Shown: piece by piece, positions 54,811 to 63,613 of the stretch
Position numbering within the stretch: the first letter of the stretch is position 1
Layout of the letters: each line of letters opens with the position of its first letter
Assembly (NCBI RefSeq): GCF_018130065.1
Contig: NZ_JAFCME010000009.1
Location: 62,001-126,000 of the forward strand
DNA from: Bradyrhizobium sp. AUGA SZCCT0158
Lineage (GTDB): Bacteria; Pseudomonadota; Alphaproteobacteria; Rhizobiales; Xanthobacteraceae
Direction: 5' to 3'
DNA length: 64,000 nt
Made by a program: the position numbers and the translations under genes
Notes under the pieces: generated by a model
Databases searched by the model: none
What the model was told of the DNA's origin: nothing
What the model saw: only the letters and a program-made list of their open reading frames with translations

Positions 54811-55635
54811 GTGGATACGGTACAGCCTACGGCGGTCGCGCTTGATGAGGCGACGGTGGCATTCCGCCTGGCCGACGCACGGGTCTATACGGCCGTGGAA
54901 AAGGCCCGGCTTTCGGTCGCGCATGGCGAGTTCGTCGCCATCGTAGGTCCCACCGGATGTGGGAAATCGACGCTGCTCAACGTCGCTGCCGGCCTGTTGA
55001 AGCCGGCCGCGGGCGCGGTGCGGATTTTCGACCAGCCGCTCACCGGGCTCAATCGGGACGCCGGTTATCTGTTTCAGGCCGATGCGCTGTTTCCCTGGAA
55101 GACCGCGATCGACAATGTCGCCATTGGCCTCGAGATCAAGGGCGCGCCGCGGGCGATGGCGCTGGAGCGCGCCCAGGGCTGGTTGACGTCGGTCGGGCTC
55201 GGCGCGTTCGGCAACCGCTATCCTCATATGCTGTCCGGCGGGCAGCGCAAGCGCGTCGGGCTCGCGCAGGTGCTGATCCGGGATCCCAAGATCCTGCTGA
55301 TGGACGAGCCGTTCGGGCCGCTCGATGCCCAAACCCGCCAGATCATGGGCAATCTCTTGCTGGAACTATGGACCGCCGACCGCAAGGCGGTGTTGTTCGT
55401 GACCCACGATCTCGAAGAGGCGATCGCGCTGGCCGACCGCGTGGTGATCATGTCGGCGGGACCCGGCGCGCGCATCATCGGCGACTGGAAGGTGACCCTG
55501 CCGCGCCCGCGCGACATCTCGGAAGTGCGGATGGAGAAACAGTTCCACGAGTTGCACCGGGAAATCTGGAGCGTGCTGAAGGATGAAGTGATGAAGGGTT
55601 ACGCGCAGTCTTCGCAAGCGGCGGAGGCCTCCTGA
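54811..55635 (+). CDS. ABC transporter ATPase (NitT/TauT type)
   Basis: This 274-residue ATPase has Walker A GPTGCGKST, LSGGQRKRVGLAQVL and Walker B ILLMDEPFGPLD. The GTG start has GGGGAGGGG upstream. Close to nitrate/sulfonate/taurine/hydroxymethylpyrimidine-type ATPases. The stop overlaps the permease ATG by one base. The matching binding protein is probably the gene at 58622, 2.2 kb downstream. Confidence 0.92.
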   Translation: MDTVQPTAVALDEATVAFRLADARVYTAVEKARLSVAHGEFVAIVGPTGCGKSTLLNVAAGLLKPAAGAVRIFDQPLTGLNRDAGYLFQADALFPWKTAIDNVAIGLEIKGAPRAMALERAQGWLTSVGLGAFGNRYPHMLSGGQRKRVGLAQVLIRDPKILLMDEPFGPLDAQTRQIMGNLLLELWTADRKAVLFVTHDLEEAIALADRVVIMSAGPGARIIGDWKVTLPRPRDISEVRMEKQFHELHREIWSVLKDEVMKGYAQSSQAAEAS

Positions 55636-56420
55636 TGTCCCGCCTGACGCTGCTGTTCTGGCAATTGATGGTCGCCGTGGTCGCGCTCTCGCTGTGGCAG
55701 TTCTTTGCCACCGTGCCGGTGTTCGGCCGCATGTTGCTGCCGCCGTTTTTCTTCTCGACCCCGGTCGATGTCGCCAGCCAGATATACAAATGGTTCGCGA
55801 CCGGCGTGATCTGGAAGCATCTGATGATCACGCTGTGGGAGTCGGTCCTGGCCTTCGTGATCGGTTCGGTCGGCGGCGTGCTGGTCGGATTCTGGTTCGC
55901 ACGCCAGCCCCGCGTCGCCGCGGTGTTCGATCCCTATGTCAAGATGATGAACGCGTTGCCGCGCGTGGTGCTGGCGCCGATCTTCGCGCTGTGGCTCGGG
56001 CTCGGCATCTGGTCCAAGGTCGCGCTCGGCGTGACGTTGGTGTTCTTTATCGTGTTCTTCAACGTCTATCAGGGCGTCAAGGAGGTCAGCACCACCGTGC
56101 TCGATAACGGCCGCATGCTCGGCATGAGCGAACGGCAGTTGACGCGGCATGTGTACTGGCCCTCGGCGCTGTCGTGGATGTTTTCCTCGCTGCATACCGC
56201 GGTCGGTTTCGCGGTGGTCGGCGCCGTTGTCGGCGAGTATCTGGGATCGGCGGCCGGCCTCGGCTATCTGATCCAGCAGGCCGAGGGCGTGTTCGACGTC
56301 GGCGCTGTCTTCGCCGGCATGTTCGTGCTGTCGGCCTTCGTGATCGTGATCGATTTCGGCGTGACGCTGGTCGAGCGACGGCTCCTGGTATGGCGGCCGG
56401 CGCCCGTGGCGCGGGATTGA
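55635..56420 (+). CDS. ABC transporter permease (NitT/TauT type)
   Basis: This 261-residue permease has six hydrophobic segments and the cytoplasmic loop VLDNGRMLGMSERQLTRHVYWPSAL, the EAA-type ATPase-coupling motif. ATG overlaps the ATPase stop (TGATG). It works with the preceding ATPase. Confidence 0.92.
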   Translation: MSRLTLLFWQLMVAVVALSLWQFFATVPVFGRMLLPPFFFSTPVDVASQIYKWFATGVIWKHLMITLWESVLAFVIGSVGGVLVGFWFARQPRVAAVFDPYVKMMNALPRVVLAPIFALWLGLGIWSKVALGVTLVFFIVFFNVYQGVKEVSTTVLDNGRMLGMSERQLTRHVYWPSALSWMFSSLHTAVGFAVVGAVVGEYLGSAAGLGYLIQQAEGVFDVGAVFAGMFVLSAFVIVIDFGVTLVERRLLVWRPAPVARD

Positions 56421-56500
56421 TCGACGCCGTCGGAGGCCGCGGCCTTGTTACAGACGTCTGCTTAAATTGTTACTCGCCTTCGGCGAGCAAACTGACGCAT

Positions 56501-56534
56501 GATCAAGCCGCGCCGCCCCATGCGCGGCTTGATC
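56501..56534. repeat. Perfect 13-base inverted repeat upstream of MFS gene
   Basis: GATCAAGCCGCGC (56501-56513) and GCGCGGCTTGATC (56522-56534) are perfect complements with an 8-base loop. A smaller hairpin CTCGCC-TTC-GGCGAG precedes it at 56474-56488. Either a terminator of the ABC genes or an operator for the following MFS gene. Confidence 0.6.
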
Positions 56535-56555
56535 GGCGCGACCGCCCGAAAGCAA

Positions 56556-57800
56556 ATGATCCCCGCACAGGACGCAGGCCAATCCGATGAGACCTTGCTG
56601 CGCTATGCCGGTTGGCGTGTCGTGCTCGCGTGTTTCCTCATGGCGCTGTTTCTGTTCGGCTTTGGCCTTTACGGTCATGGCGTCTATCTGGCCGAACTGC
56701 AGCGTCTGAACGGCTGGCCGGCGGCCCTGATCTCGGGCGCGAGCACGCTGTCGCTCCTGCTTGCCAACATATTCGCGACCTTTACCAACGAACTCGTGTC
56801 CCGGCTGGGTGCCAGGCGGCTGGTCTTGCTCGGAATTGCCGCGCTGGCGACGTCGACGACGCTGCTCGCGTTCGCGGCCGCGCCGTGGCAGCTCTATATC
56901 GCTTTCGCCCTGATGTCGCTTGGATGGATCGGGATGGGGACGATCGTGAGCGCGACCATCGTAAGCCTCTGGTTCGTCCGCCGCCGCGGTCTCGCGATCA
57001 GCCTGGCCTTCACGGGCGCCAGTTTTAGCGGCGTCATCGTGACGCCCTCACTGGTATATTTGATCGAACGGTTCGGCTTTGCCGCCGCGATGCTGACCGG
57101 AACAGCGGTCATGGTCGCCGTTCTCGTACCTGTCACGCTCGCCTTTATAGGCCCGCCATCGGCCGGAGGTCCGGCTGATCCGCTGCGTGCCGAAATGCCT
57201 TCTGTCCCGAGTGATATTTCGCGCGCAACGCTTGTCCGCCGCGTCGCGTTCTGGACCATCTCGATCCCGTTTGCACTGGCGCTCGTGGCCCAGATCGGAT
57301 TTATCGTGCACCAGATCGCCATGCTCGAGCCGAAGATCGGCCGCGCCAATGCCGGTCTGGCGGTTTCGGTGATGACATTCACGGCGATCGCCGGCCGCTT
57401 TGGCCTCGGCATGGTCGTCGACCGGTTCGATCCGCGGCGCGTCACCGCTATCTCGATCGTCAGTCAGGCGGCGGCACTCCTGAGCATCCTGCATTTCGAT
57501 GCGATTCCGATCGTACTGGCTGCCTGCGCAGTATTCGGCTTTTCGGTCGGCAATCTCATCACACTGCCGCCGCTCATCATGCACCGCGAGTTCAGTGCGG
57601 CGAGCTTTGTCGTCGTCATGGGGCTGTCGAATGCGATCAGCGGAACCGTTGGCTCATTGGGGCCCGCCTTTCTCGGCGTCGTTCAGAGCTGGAGCGGTGG
57701 GTACGAGACGCCGACTGCGCTCTGCATCGCGCTACAGCTGATCGCAGCGGTGATCGTGCTCCAGCGCGGGTCGAGCAGGTCGGTTGAGGCGCCGGGGTAG
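56556..57800 (+). CDS. MFS transporter
   Basis: This protein of about 414 residues has 12 hydrophobic segments and MFS loop features (SRLGARRLVLLG; VDRFDPRRVTAI). The open frame begins at 56499, but its first 19 codons are made of the inverted repeat, so ATG 56556 (MIPAQDAGQSDE) is preferred; no strong ribosome site helps the decision. Substrate unknown. It separates the NitT/TauT ATPase-permease pair from the likely receptor gene. Confidence 0.87.
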   Translation: MIPAQDAGQSDETLLRYAGWRVVLACFLMALFLFGFGLYGHGVYLAELQRLNGWPAALISGASTLSLLLANIFATFTNELVSRLGARRLVLLGIAALATSTTLLAFAAAPWQLYIAFALMSLGWIGMGTIVSATIVSLWFVRRRGLAISLAFTGASFSGVIVTPSLVYLIERFGFAAAMLTGTAVMVAVLVPVTLAFIGPPSAGGPADPLRAEMPSVPSDISRATLVRRVAFWTISIPFALALVAQIGFIVHQIAMLEPKIGRANAGLAVSVMTFTAIAGRFGLGMVVDRFDPRRVTAISIVSQAAALLSILHFDAIPIVLAACAVFGFSVGNLITLPPLIMHREFSAASFVVVMGLSNAISGTVGSLGPAFLGVVQSWSGGYETPTALCIALQLIAAVIVLQRGSSRSVEAPG

Positions 57801-57810
57801 GGTCTCTCTC

Positions 57811-57951
57811 GTCGTCCCGGCCTTGGGCTCAGATGCGCAATTGCGCATCGGGGGCCCCATACCGCGTGATCTCTCGATTGAGGGACATCTGGCTGACGCC
57901 TTCCGCCAAACGAAAGTCGGTGGCTATGGGTCCGGCGTTCGCCGGGACGAC
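57811..57951. repeat. Palindromic repeat (GTCGTCCCGG ... CCGGGACGAC)
   Basis: Outer arms 57811-57820 and 57942-57951 are perfect complements. Inside lies the 16-base palindrome ATGCGCAATTGCGCAT (57833-57848). It fills the gap between convergent MFS and cupin genes. Confidence 0.75.
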
Positions 57952-57961
57952 GGTGATACCG

Positions 57962-58411
57962 TCAGTTCAGAATCTTCGTATCGTCGGGCGCCTGCGGCGG
58001 GGTCTTGATCGCGATCGCCTTGATGGTGCGGCCGACAGGCTTGGTGCCGCCATGCGGGGTGCCTTTGGGGATGACGACGAGGTCGCCAGGCTTCACCGTT
58101 ACTTCCTTGTCGCCAAGCCAGATCGTTCCGGTGCCTTCGAGGATGAACTGAATCTCGTTGGCGTTGGCATGCAGATGCTTCGGCGGGCTGCCATCCTGGA
58201 TCGCGATGGTCACGCCATCCGCGGAGACCAGCATTTTGTTGCGCATGCCGCCGGCGTTGAGAGGAGACAGCTTGTCCCCTTCGAGATCGCCGGTCGAGAT
58301 GACCTGCGCAGTGATGTTTTCGGCGGCAAGGGCAGGGCGCAGCAGATGCGTGACGCCGCAGCCGGTGGCAAAGGCGGTGGCGATCGACAAGGTGATGGCG
58401 ATGCGATTCAT
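57962..58411 (-). CDS. Secreted cupin-domain protein
   Basis: This 149-residue protein has a signal peptide (about 1-29, ending ALAA) and a single cupin barrel with metal ligands H79, H81 and E86 (KHLHANANEIQFILEG) and a second-motif His in PKGTPHGG. GGAGG lies 8 bases upstream. Function unknown; a periplasmic metal-binding cupin. It is divergent from the ABC receptor gene. Confidence 0.85.
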   Translation of the reverse strand: MNRIAITLSIATAFATGCGVTHLLRPALAAENITAQVISTGDLEGDKLSPLNAGGMRNKMLVSADGVTIAIQDGSPPKHLHANANEIQFILEGTGTIWLGDKEVTVKPGDLVVIPKGTPHGGTKPVGRTIKAIAIKTPPQAPDDTKILN

Positions 58412-58621
58412 GGGTAGTCCTCCCCGGTTGTATTTTCTTGTCAGGCGATGCTACGCCGCGACGGCGGTATTCGCCAGCGCGACGAAAAACCACGCATCTG
58501 CGATGGAATAAATCGCAGCGAGCGGCACAGCATTGCAATAATGGCCTCGCATTGTCGCCAAAGCCGCCTTCTCAAGGCCTGTGCACTGCATTATCCTGTC
58601 GGCAACCCATCGGAGGAAACC

Positions 58622-59650
58622 ATGAAGAAAATTGTTGGCCGGCTGGCCGGGGCGCTGCTGGCGCTGGTGCTGACCTCAGGCTTTGCCGCAGCGCAAAGCA
58701 AGGTCACCATCGCGATCGGCGGCGGCTCCTGCCTGTGCTATTTGCCGACGGTGCTGGCCAGGCAGCTCGGTGAATACGAGAAGGCCGGCCTTGCCGTCGA
58801 GCTGGTCGATCTCAAGGGCGGCTCGGATGCACTCAAGGCCGTGCTCGGCGGCAGCGCCGACGTGGTGTCCGGCTATTTCGACCATTGCGTCAATCTGGCG
58901 GCCAAGAAGCAGGAACTGGTGTCGTTCGTGGTCTATGACCGCTATCCGGGGCTGGTGCTTGTCGTGTCGCCCTCGCACAACAAGGAAATCAACTCGATCA
59001 AGGATCTCGCCGGCAAGAAGGTCGGCGTCAGCGCGCCGGGGTCCTCGACCGACTTCTTCCTGAAATATCTGCTCAAGAAGAACGGCCTCGATCCGACCAG
59101 CGCCTCTGTCATCGGCGTCGGCCTTGGCGCCACCGCCGTCGCGGCGATGCAGCAGGGTCAGATCGACGCGGCCGTGATGCTGGATCCGTCGGTCACGGTG
59201 CTGCAGGGCAGCTATCCCGACCTCAAGATCCTCAGCGACACCCGTACGCAAAAGGATACGCTCGCAGTGTTCGGCGGCGAATATCCGGGCGGCTCGCTCT
59301 ACACAACGGCGGCATGGATCAAATCCCACGAGAAGGAAGTGCAGGCTTTGACCACGGCGATCGTCAACACGCTGGCCTGGATTCACTCCCATTCGCCGGA
59401 AGAGATCATGGCGAAAATGCCGGAAGAAATCGTCGGCAAGAACAAGGAGCTGTATCTGGCGGCGCTGAAGAACACGATCCCGATGTATTCGTTGAACGGC
59501 AAGATGGACCCGAAGGGCGCGGATGCGGTGCTGGCGGTGTTCAGCGAGGGCTCGCCCGAGGTGGCAAAAGCCAACATCGACGTCACCAAGACCTACACCA
59601 ACAAATATGTCGATCAGGTCAAGAAGACGACGGGATCGAGCACCAAATAA
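58622..59650 (+). CDS. ABC transporter substrate-binding protein (NitT/TauT/SsuA type)
   Basis: This 342-residue protein has a Sec signal peptide (1-25, ending AAAQ) and the NMT1/SsuA-type core (YLPTVLARQLGEYEKAGLAVELVDLKGGSDALKAVLGGSADVV). GGAGGAAAC directly precedes the ATG at 58622. It probably feeds the ATPase-permease pair at 54811-56420. The frame is open from 58448 but the upstream part lacks a start signal. Confidence 0.92.
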   Translation: MKKIVGRLAGALLALVLTSGFAAAQSKVTIAIGGGSCLCYLPTVLARQLGEYEKAGLAVELVDLKGGSDALKAVLGGSADVVSGYFDHCVNLAAKKQELVSFVVYDRYPGLVLVVSPSHNKEINSIKDLAGKKVGVSAPGSSTDFFLKYLLKKNGLDPTSASVIGVGLGATAVAAMQQGQIDAAVMLDPSVTVLQGSYPDLKILSDTRTQKDTLAVFGGEYPGGSLYTTAAWIKSHEKEVQALTTAIVNTLAWIHSHSPEEIMAKMPEEIVGKNKELYLAALKNTIPMYSLNGKMDPKGADAVLAVFSEGSPEVAKANIDVTKTYTNKYVDQVKKTTGSSTK

Positions 59651-59693
59651 CACGTGAAGTCGTGCGTGACGCAATGCTGGAAGTGATCTGGCG

Positions 59694-60404
59694 ATGAATG
59701 GCACGACGGCACCGGTCATTCATCGCGTTACCTCGCTCGATCTGCCGGTCGAATCCTGGTCCTGGCCGTTCGCCGCCGCGCGGCGGGCGGAGATCGATGC
59801 GCATTTTGCAGAGGCGCAGCGCGACACTCCGCAACTGTGGAACGGGCGTGTGCTGCTCGGGCGCCATCCGGTCTTTGCCGGCAGTCACCTCACGGCCGGC
59901 TATTTCGAGACTGATTTCGCGAGCTTCCTGGCCTGGCGTGACTGGGGCTTTCCGGACCGGGACGTGTTCAACGGTTTTGGGATGGGCGCGCTGCGCTGCG
60001 CCGACGGCGCGTTCGTGCTCGGCGAGATGGGCCAGCACACCTCCAACGCCGGACGAATCTATTTTCCGTCAGGCACGCCCGACCTCGACGACGTCAGGGA
60101 TGGCGCGCTCGACATATCCGGCAGCGTGGCGCGCGAGCTCGAGGAAGAAACCGGCCTTGGGCCGGGGGAATACAGGAGCGATCCGGATTGGCATTGCGTC
60201 TACACCGGCCCGGCGCTGGCAATGATCCGGCTGTTGCACGTCGATATGTCGGGCGAGGCATTGCGCAGCCGGATCGAGGCCAATCTCGCCTTGCAGCAAT
60301 CGCCTGAATTGTCGGCCATTCATCTGGTGCGCGGAACGCGCGATCTCACCGACGCGATGCCACGCTTCGTGACGGAGTTCATCGAGGCGCAGTTTACGGC
60401 GTAA
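59694..60404 (+). CDS. NUDIX hydrolase
   Basis: This 236-residue protein has the Nudix helix core VARELEEETGLG (REuxEExGu) at about 143-154, preceded by the GTPDLDD strand. It is larger than minimal MutT, with an N-terminal extension of about 95 residues. Nudix enzymes cleave nucleoside diphosphates linked to other groups; substrate unknown. It follows the receptor gene after 43 bases on the same strand. Confidence 0.83.
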   Translation: MNGTTAPVIHRVTSLDLPVESWSWPFAAARRAEIDAHFAEAQRDTPQLWNGRVLLGRHPVFAGSHLTAGYFETDFASFLAWRDWGFPDRDVFNGFGMGALRCADGAFVLGEMGQHTSNAGRIYFPSGTPDLDDVRDGALDISGSVARELEEETGLGPGEYRSDPDWHCVYTGPALAMIRLLHVDMSGEALRSRIEANLALQQSPELSAIHLVRGTRDLTDAMPRFVTEFIEAQFTA

Positions 60405-60430
60405 CTGGGATAGGGGTCGAGCGCTTCGTG

Positions 60431-61258
60431 TTACGACACATGGCGTTTTCGCTTTTTGTTGGCGCCCGCCTTCTTGACGATCGCTGTTTTCGTCGGCGTG
60501 CTTGCGCCCGTGCCGGCCAATCGTCGTTCGGCGGCGGTTGCCGTCTTGCGGTTCGACAGTTTGAATTTGGTGTAGCCAAGCACCCGCTCCATCGCGATCC
60601 GCGCCTTCTCGGCATCGCCGCTCTCGATCGCGCGTGCGGCCGCGGCATGATTAGGCAGATTGTCCCGGAACCAGCCGGCGCTGCCTATCGCGACAATGAA
60701 GACCGTGCTCAGGATGGTGTCGATGGCGCCGCGAAAGCCCTGCAGCACCGGGTTGTGGGTGGCGTCGAGGATCGCGAGATGAAACGCCTTGTCCGCGGCG
60801 ATGGTGCTGGCCTGGTCCTGCGCGGTTTCCATCGCGGCCAAGGCCGCATTGATCCGCCAGCGGTCGTTCTTGGTGGCGCGCTCGGCGGCGAGCGCGGCGG
60901 CCGCCGGCTCGATGATCGAGCGGACTTCCTGGATTGCCAGCAGAAGATCGCGGCCCGGCTCGTCCTTGCCGACCAGCCAGCTCAAGACGTCGCGGTCGAG
61001 CAGGCTCCATTCACTGCGCGGCAGCACGTGGGTGCCATGCCGGGGGCGGACGCTGACCAGTCCTTTTGCGGCGAGCGTCTTGATGGCCTCCCGCACCACG
61101 CCGCGCCCGACGCCGAAGCGGGTTTCGAGATCCGGCTCCGGCGGCAGGGCCGCTCCGACCGGAATGCGATCCTGCGCAATTTCGCGGCCGAGTGTCGTCA
61201 ACACGTTGCGAATGCGCCCCGGCTTGACACGCTTGTCGGCGATCCCCCGCTTGGTCAC
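60431..61258 (-). CDS. GntR/FadR-family transcriptional regulator
   Basis: This 275-residue regulator has an N-terminal winged helix (about 14-80: GREIAQDRIPVGAALPPEPDLETRFGVGRGVVREAIKTLAAKGLVSVRPRHGTHV) and an FCD effector domain (about 100-230). The C-terminal tail is very basic (KKAGANKKRKRH). The GTG start has AAGGAG 6 bases upstream. It is divergent from an amino acid-type ABC operon; a perfect inverted repeat in the gap is the likely operator. FadR-type effectors are organic acids, sugar acids or acyl-CoA. Confidence 0.92.
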   Translation of the reverse strand: MTKRGIADKRVKPGRIRNVLTTLGREIAQDRIPVGAALPPEPDLETRFGVGRGVVREAIKTLAAKGLVSVRPRHGTHVLPRSEWSLLDRDVLSWLVGKDEPGRDLLLAIQEVRSIIEPAAAALAAERATKNDRWRINAALAAMETAQDQASTIAADKAFHLAILDATHNPVLQGFRGAIDTILSTVFIVAIGSAGWFRDNLPNHAAAARAIESGDAEKARIAMERVLGYTKFKLSNRKTATAAERRLAGTGASTPTKTAIVKKAGANKKRKRHVS

Positions 61259-61291
61259 CTCCTTCTCCTTTTGACTTAGAGGATTTGCGAT

Positions 61292-61320
61292 TTGCTAGCA
61301 TGGGTGATGTATGCTAGCAA
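61292..61320. promoter_or_regulatory. GntR/FadR operator candidate
   Basis: TTGCTAGCAT (61292-61301) and ATGCTAGCAA (61311-61320) are perfect complements with a 9-base spacer, 34 bases upstream of the regulator start. Each arm contains the self-complementary GCTAGC. Confidence 0.72.
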
Positions 61321-61347
61321 TCATCCGATGTTTAACATCCGATGATT
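61319..61347. promoter_or_regulatory. Second inverted repeat abutting the GntR operator
   Basis: AATCATCCGATGTT and AACATCCGATGATT are complementary at 13 of 14 positions around one central base. It directly overlaps the end of the first inverted repeat. A third, smaller pair (CCGAGGT 61390-61396 and ACCTCGG 61411-61417) lies further toward the ABC operon. The remaining bases to 61514 hold no other feature. Confidence 0.6.
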
Positions 61348-61514
61348 GTGGGGTTGCGCGCATCGGTTGCGTTGCAGTTGGTATGAGTGCCGAGGTGCCG
61401 CGACAGTGTAACCTCGGTTATTGCCTTGACATCACGCGGCGCTACCCGTGTGATGGCGAAAAAGACAAGACAAAAAACAAAAAGGTGCATCGCACCATAT
61501 ATAGGGAGGATTTG

Positions 61515-62825
61515 ATGCCGGGGCATAAGGTTGCGCGCCTGTTTGTCGGGCTGTCCGCCGCAATCGCGGTGCTGGGAATGGCGGTTGGCGCCGAGGCCCA
61601 GGAAAAGAAGATCAAGATCGGCGTGATCTACGACCTGACCGGCCCGCTCGCCGGCGGCGGTTCCGAGCTGCAATACACCGGCGCCAAGATCATGCTGGAC
61701 CATTTCAGCAAGACCGGCGTCGAAGGCTACAAGATCGAGGCGGTTTACGCCGACGCGCAGAGCAAGCCCGATGTCGCCATCAACGAGGCGATCCGCCTCG
61801 TCGAGCAGGAAAAGGTCGACATGCTGCTCGGCTTCTTCTCGTCGGCGCAGTGCGTGCCGGTGGCCGCCCGTGTCGAGCAGCTGAAGAAGTTCATGTGGAT
61901 CACCACCTGCATTTCCTCGGCGGTGCTTGCCGACAAGAACTTCAAATACGTCTTCCGTCCGCAGGCCAGCGGCGATCAGTTCGGCCTGATGACGATGGAT
62001 TTCATCGCCCAGAACTCCAAGGAGAAATTCGGCAAGGAGCCGAAAGACCTGCGGGTTGCGATCATCCATGAGGACGGCGCCTATGGCGTCGATGTGTCGA
62101 AGGGCAACGAGGCGGGCGCCAGAAAGGCCGGCTTCAACGTCGTCCTGAAGGAGGGCTATGCTGCCACCGCGCCGGATCTTTCCGCGCTCGTCACCAAGCT
62201 GAAGCGCGGCCGGCCCGACGTGATCTTCCACACCGGCTACAACCCGGACATCACGCTGCTGCTGCGCCAGGCGCGCGAGCAGGGCCTGAAGTTCGGCGCG
62301 CTGGTCGGTCATGGCGCGGGCTATGGCGTCTACGAGAAGCTGAAGGAAGGGCTCGGCGGCGACGTCAATTACGTCTTCAACACCGACCCGATCTCGATCT
62401 GGCTTGCCAACCAGAAGTCGATGGATCCGAAGCTGCCGCCGATCATCAAGATGGTGGGCGAGGAGTTCGACAAGGCCAAGCCCGGTGTCGCCATCCGTTC
62501 CGCCCATGTCGGCATGGCCGCGTCCAACACCTACGTCTTCATGACCGAGGTGCTGCCGCGCGCGATCAAGAAATATGGCGGCGTCGATCCCGAGGCGTTG
62601 CGTAAGGCCTCGCTCGAAGTCGATTTGCCGGAAGGCGGCACCATGCTCGGCTTCGGCGTCAAGTTCTACGGCGAGGGCCAGCAGATGGCGGGCCAGAACG
62701 AGCGCTCGTTCCCGGTGGTGATCCAGTATGTCGACGACAAGTCGTATGTGGTGTGGCCGAAGAGCCAGGCGCAACGCGAGGCCGTGTTGCCCCTGCCGAA
62801 GGGCACCACGTTCAGCAGCCAGTAG
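61515..62825 (+). CDS. ABC transporter substrate-binding protein (branched-chain amino acid/HAAT type)
   Basis: This 436-residue protein has a signal peptide (about 1-28, ending EAQ) and the LivK-type periplasmic-binding fold (IKIGVIYDLTGPLAGGGSELQYTGAKI; VAIIHEDGAYG). AGGGAGG 5 bases upstream decides for ATG 61515 over upstream in-frame codons. In this family the ligand may be an amino acid, aromatic acid, amide or urea, so 'branched-chain' is only a family label. It is first in an operon with two ATPases. Confidence 0.93.
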   Translation: MPGHKVARLFVGLSAAIAVLGMAVGAEAQEKKIKIGVIYDLTGPLAGGGSELQYTGAKIMLDHFSKTGVEGYKIEAVYADAQSKPDVAINEAIRLVEQEKVDMLLGFFSSAQCVPVAARVEQLKKFMWITTCISSAVLADKNFKYVFRPQASGDQFGLMTMDFIAQNSKEKFGKEPKDLRVAIIHEDGAYGVDVSKGNEAGARKAGFNVVLKEGYAATAPDLSALVTKLKRGRPDVIFHTGYNPDITLLLRQAREQGLKFGALVGHGAGYGVYEKLKEGLGGDVNYVFNTDPISIWLANQKSMDPKLPPIIKMVGEEFDKAKPGVAIRSAHVGMAASNTYVFMTEVLPRAIKKYGGVDPEALRKASLEVDLPEGGTMLGFGVKFYGEGQQMAGQNERSFPVVIQYVDDKSYVVWPKSQAQREAVLPLPKGTTFSSQ

Positions 62826-62843
62826 GTTAGCGGAGTATCTGGG

Positions 62844-63611
62844 GTGCTGACGGTGAACGGGTTGGTGAAGCGCTTCGGCGGCTTCACCGCGGTCAACAAC
62901 GTGTCGTTCCGGGTCGAGCAGGGCGAGATTCTCGGCCTGATCGGGCCGAACGGTTCCGGCAAGAGCACGATCTTCAACATGCTGTCGGGCACGCTGGTCC
63001 CGACCGCCGGCTCGATTCTGTTCGACGGCGCGGAGATCGCGGGCGTCGCGCCGCATCGCATCATCAACCGTGGCATCGGCCGCACCTTCCAGATCCCGCG
63101 GCCGTTTCACCGGCTCAGCATCTTCGAAAACGTGGCGCTGGCCGGTTACTACGGCCAGGGCCGCCACAGCCGCGCCAAGGCCAATGAGGCTGCCGAAAAG
63201 GCGCTTCATATGGTCGGCCTGACCACCGATCGCCATGCCACTGTCGACGGCCTCGGGGCCGCCGGCCTGAAGAAGCTCGAGCTTGCGAAAGCGCTGGCGA
63301 CCGGACCGAAACTTCTGCTCGCCGACGAAAGCCTCGGCGGCCTCGACGAGAAAGAGATGGATGCTGCGGCGGACATGCTGCGCAAGATCCGCGACGAACT
63401 CGGCATCACCATCATATGGGTCGAGCACATCATGGGCGTGTTGATGCGGGTGGTGGATCGCGTCATGGTGCTCGATCATGGCGAGAAGATTTCCGAAGGC
63501 TTGCCGAGTGCGGTGTCGAGCGATCCCCGCGTGATCGAGGTCTATCTCGGCACCGATGCGGATTCGACTCTGGCCGCGGCCGGGGAAGCGCGCCGGCGGG
63601 CAGGGGACTAG
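62844..63611 (+). CDS. ABC transporter ATPase, LivG type
   Basis: This 255-residue ATPase has a normal Walker A GPNGSGKST and the LivG-specific GRTFQIPRPFHRLSIFENV region. The signature region reads DGLGAAGLKKLELAKALA instead of the usual LSxGQ-type sequence, and Walker B ends LLLADESLGGLD rather than DEPxAGL. The switch His (WVEHIMG) is present. It starts at GTG, 18 bases after the receptor gene. Permease genes (LivH/LivM) are not in the window and may lie beyond the right edge. Confidence 0.9.
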   Translation: MLTVNGLVKRFGGFTAVNNVSFRVEQGEILGLIGPNGSGKSTIFNMLSGTLVPTAGSILFDGAEIAGVAPHRIINRGIGRTFQIPRPFHRLSIFENVALAGYYGQGRHSRAKANEAAEKALHMVGLTTDRHATVDGLGAAGLKKLELAKALATGPKLLLADESLGGLDEKEMDAAADMLRKIRDELGITIIWVEHIMGVLMRVVDRVMVLDHGEKISEGLPSAVSSDPRVIEVYLGTDADSTLAAAGEARRRAGD

Positions 63612-63613
63612 GC

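Noticed and set aside
61332-63479. 715-codon open frame on the minus strand opposite the LivK/LivG genes
   Set aside because: It is an antisense shadow, common in high-GC DNA with strong third-position bias; the plus-strand genes carry all conserved motifs and the translation has no recognisable domain.
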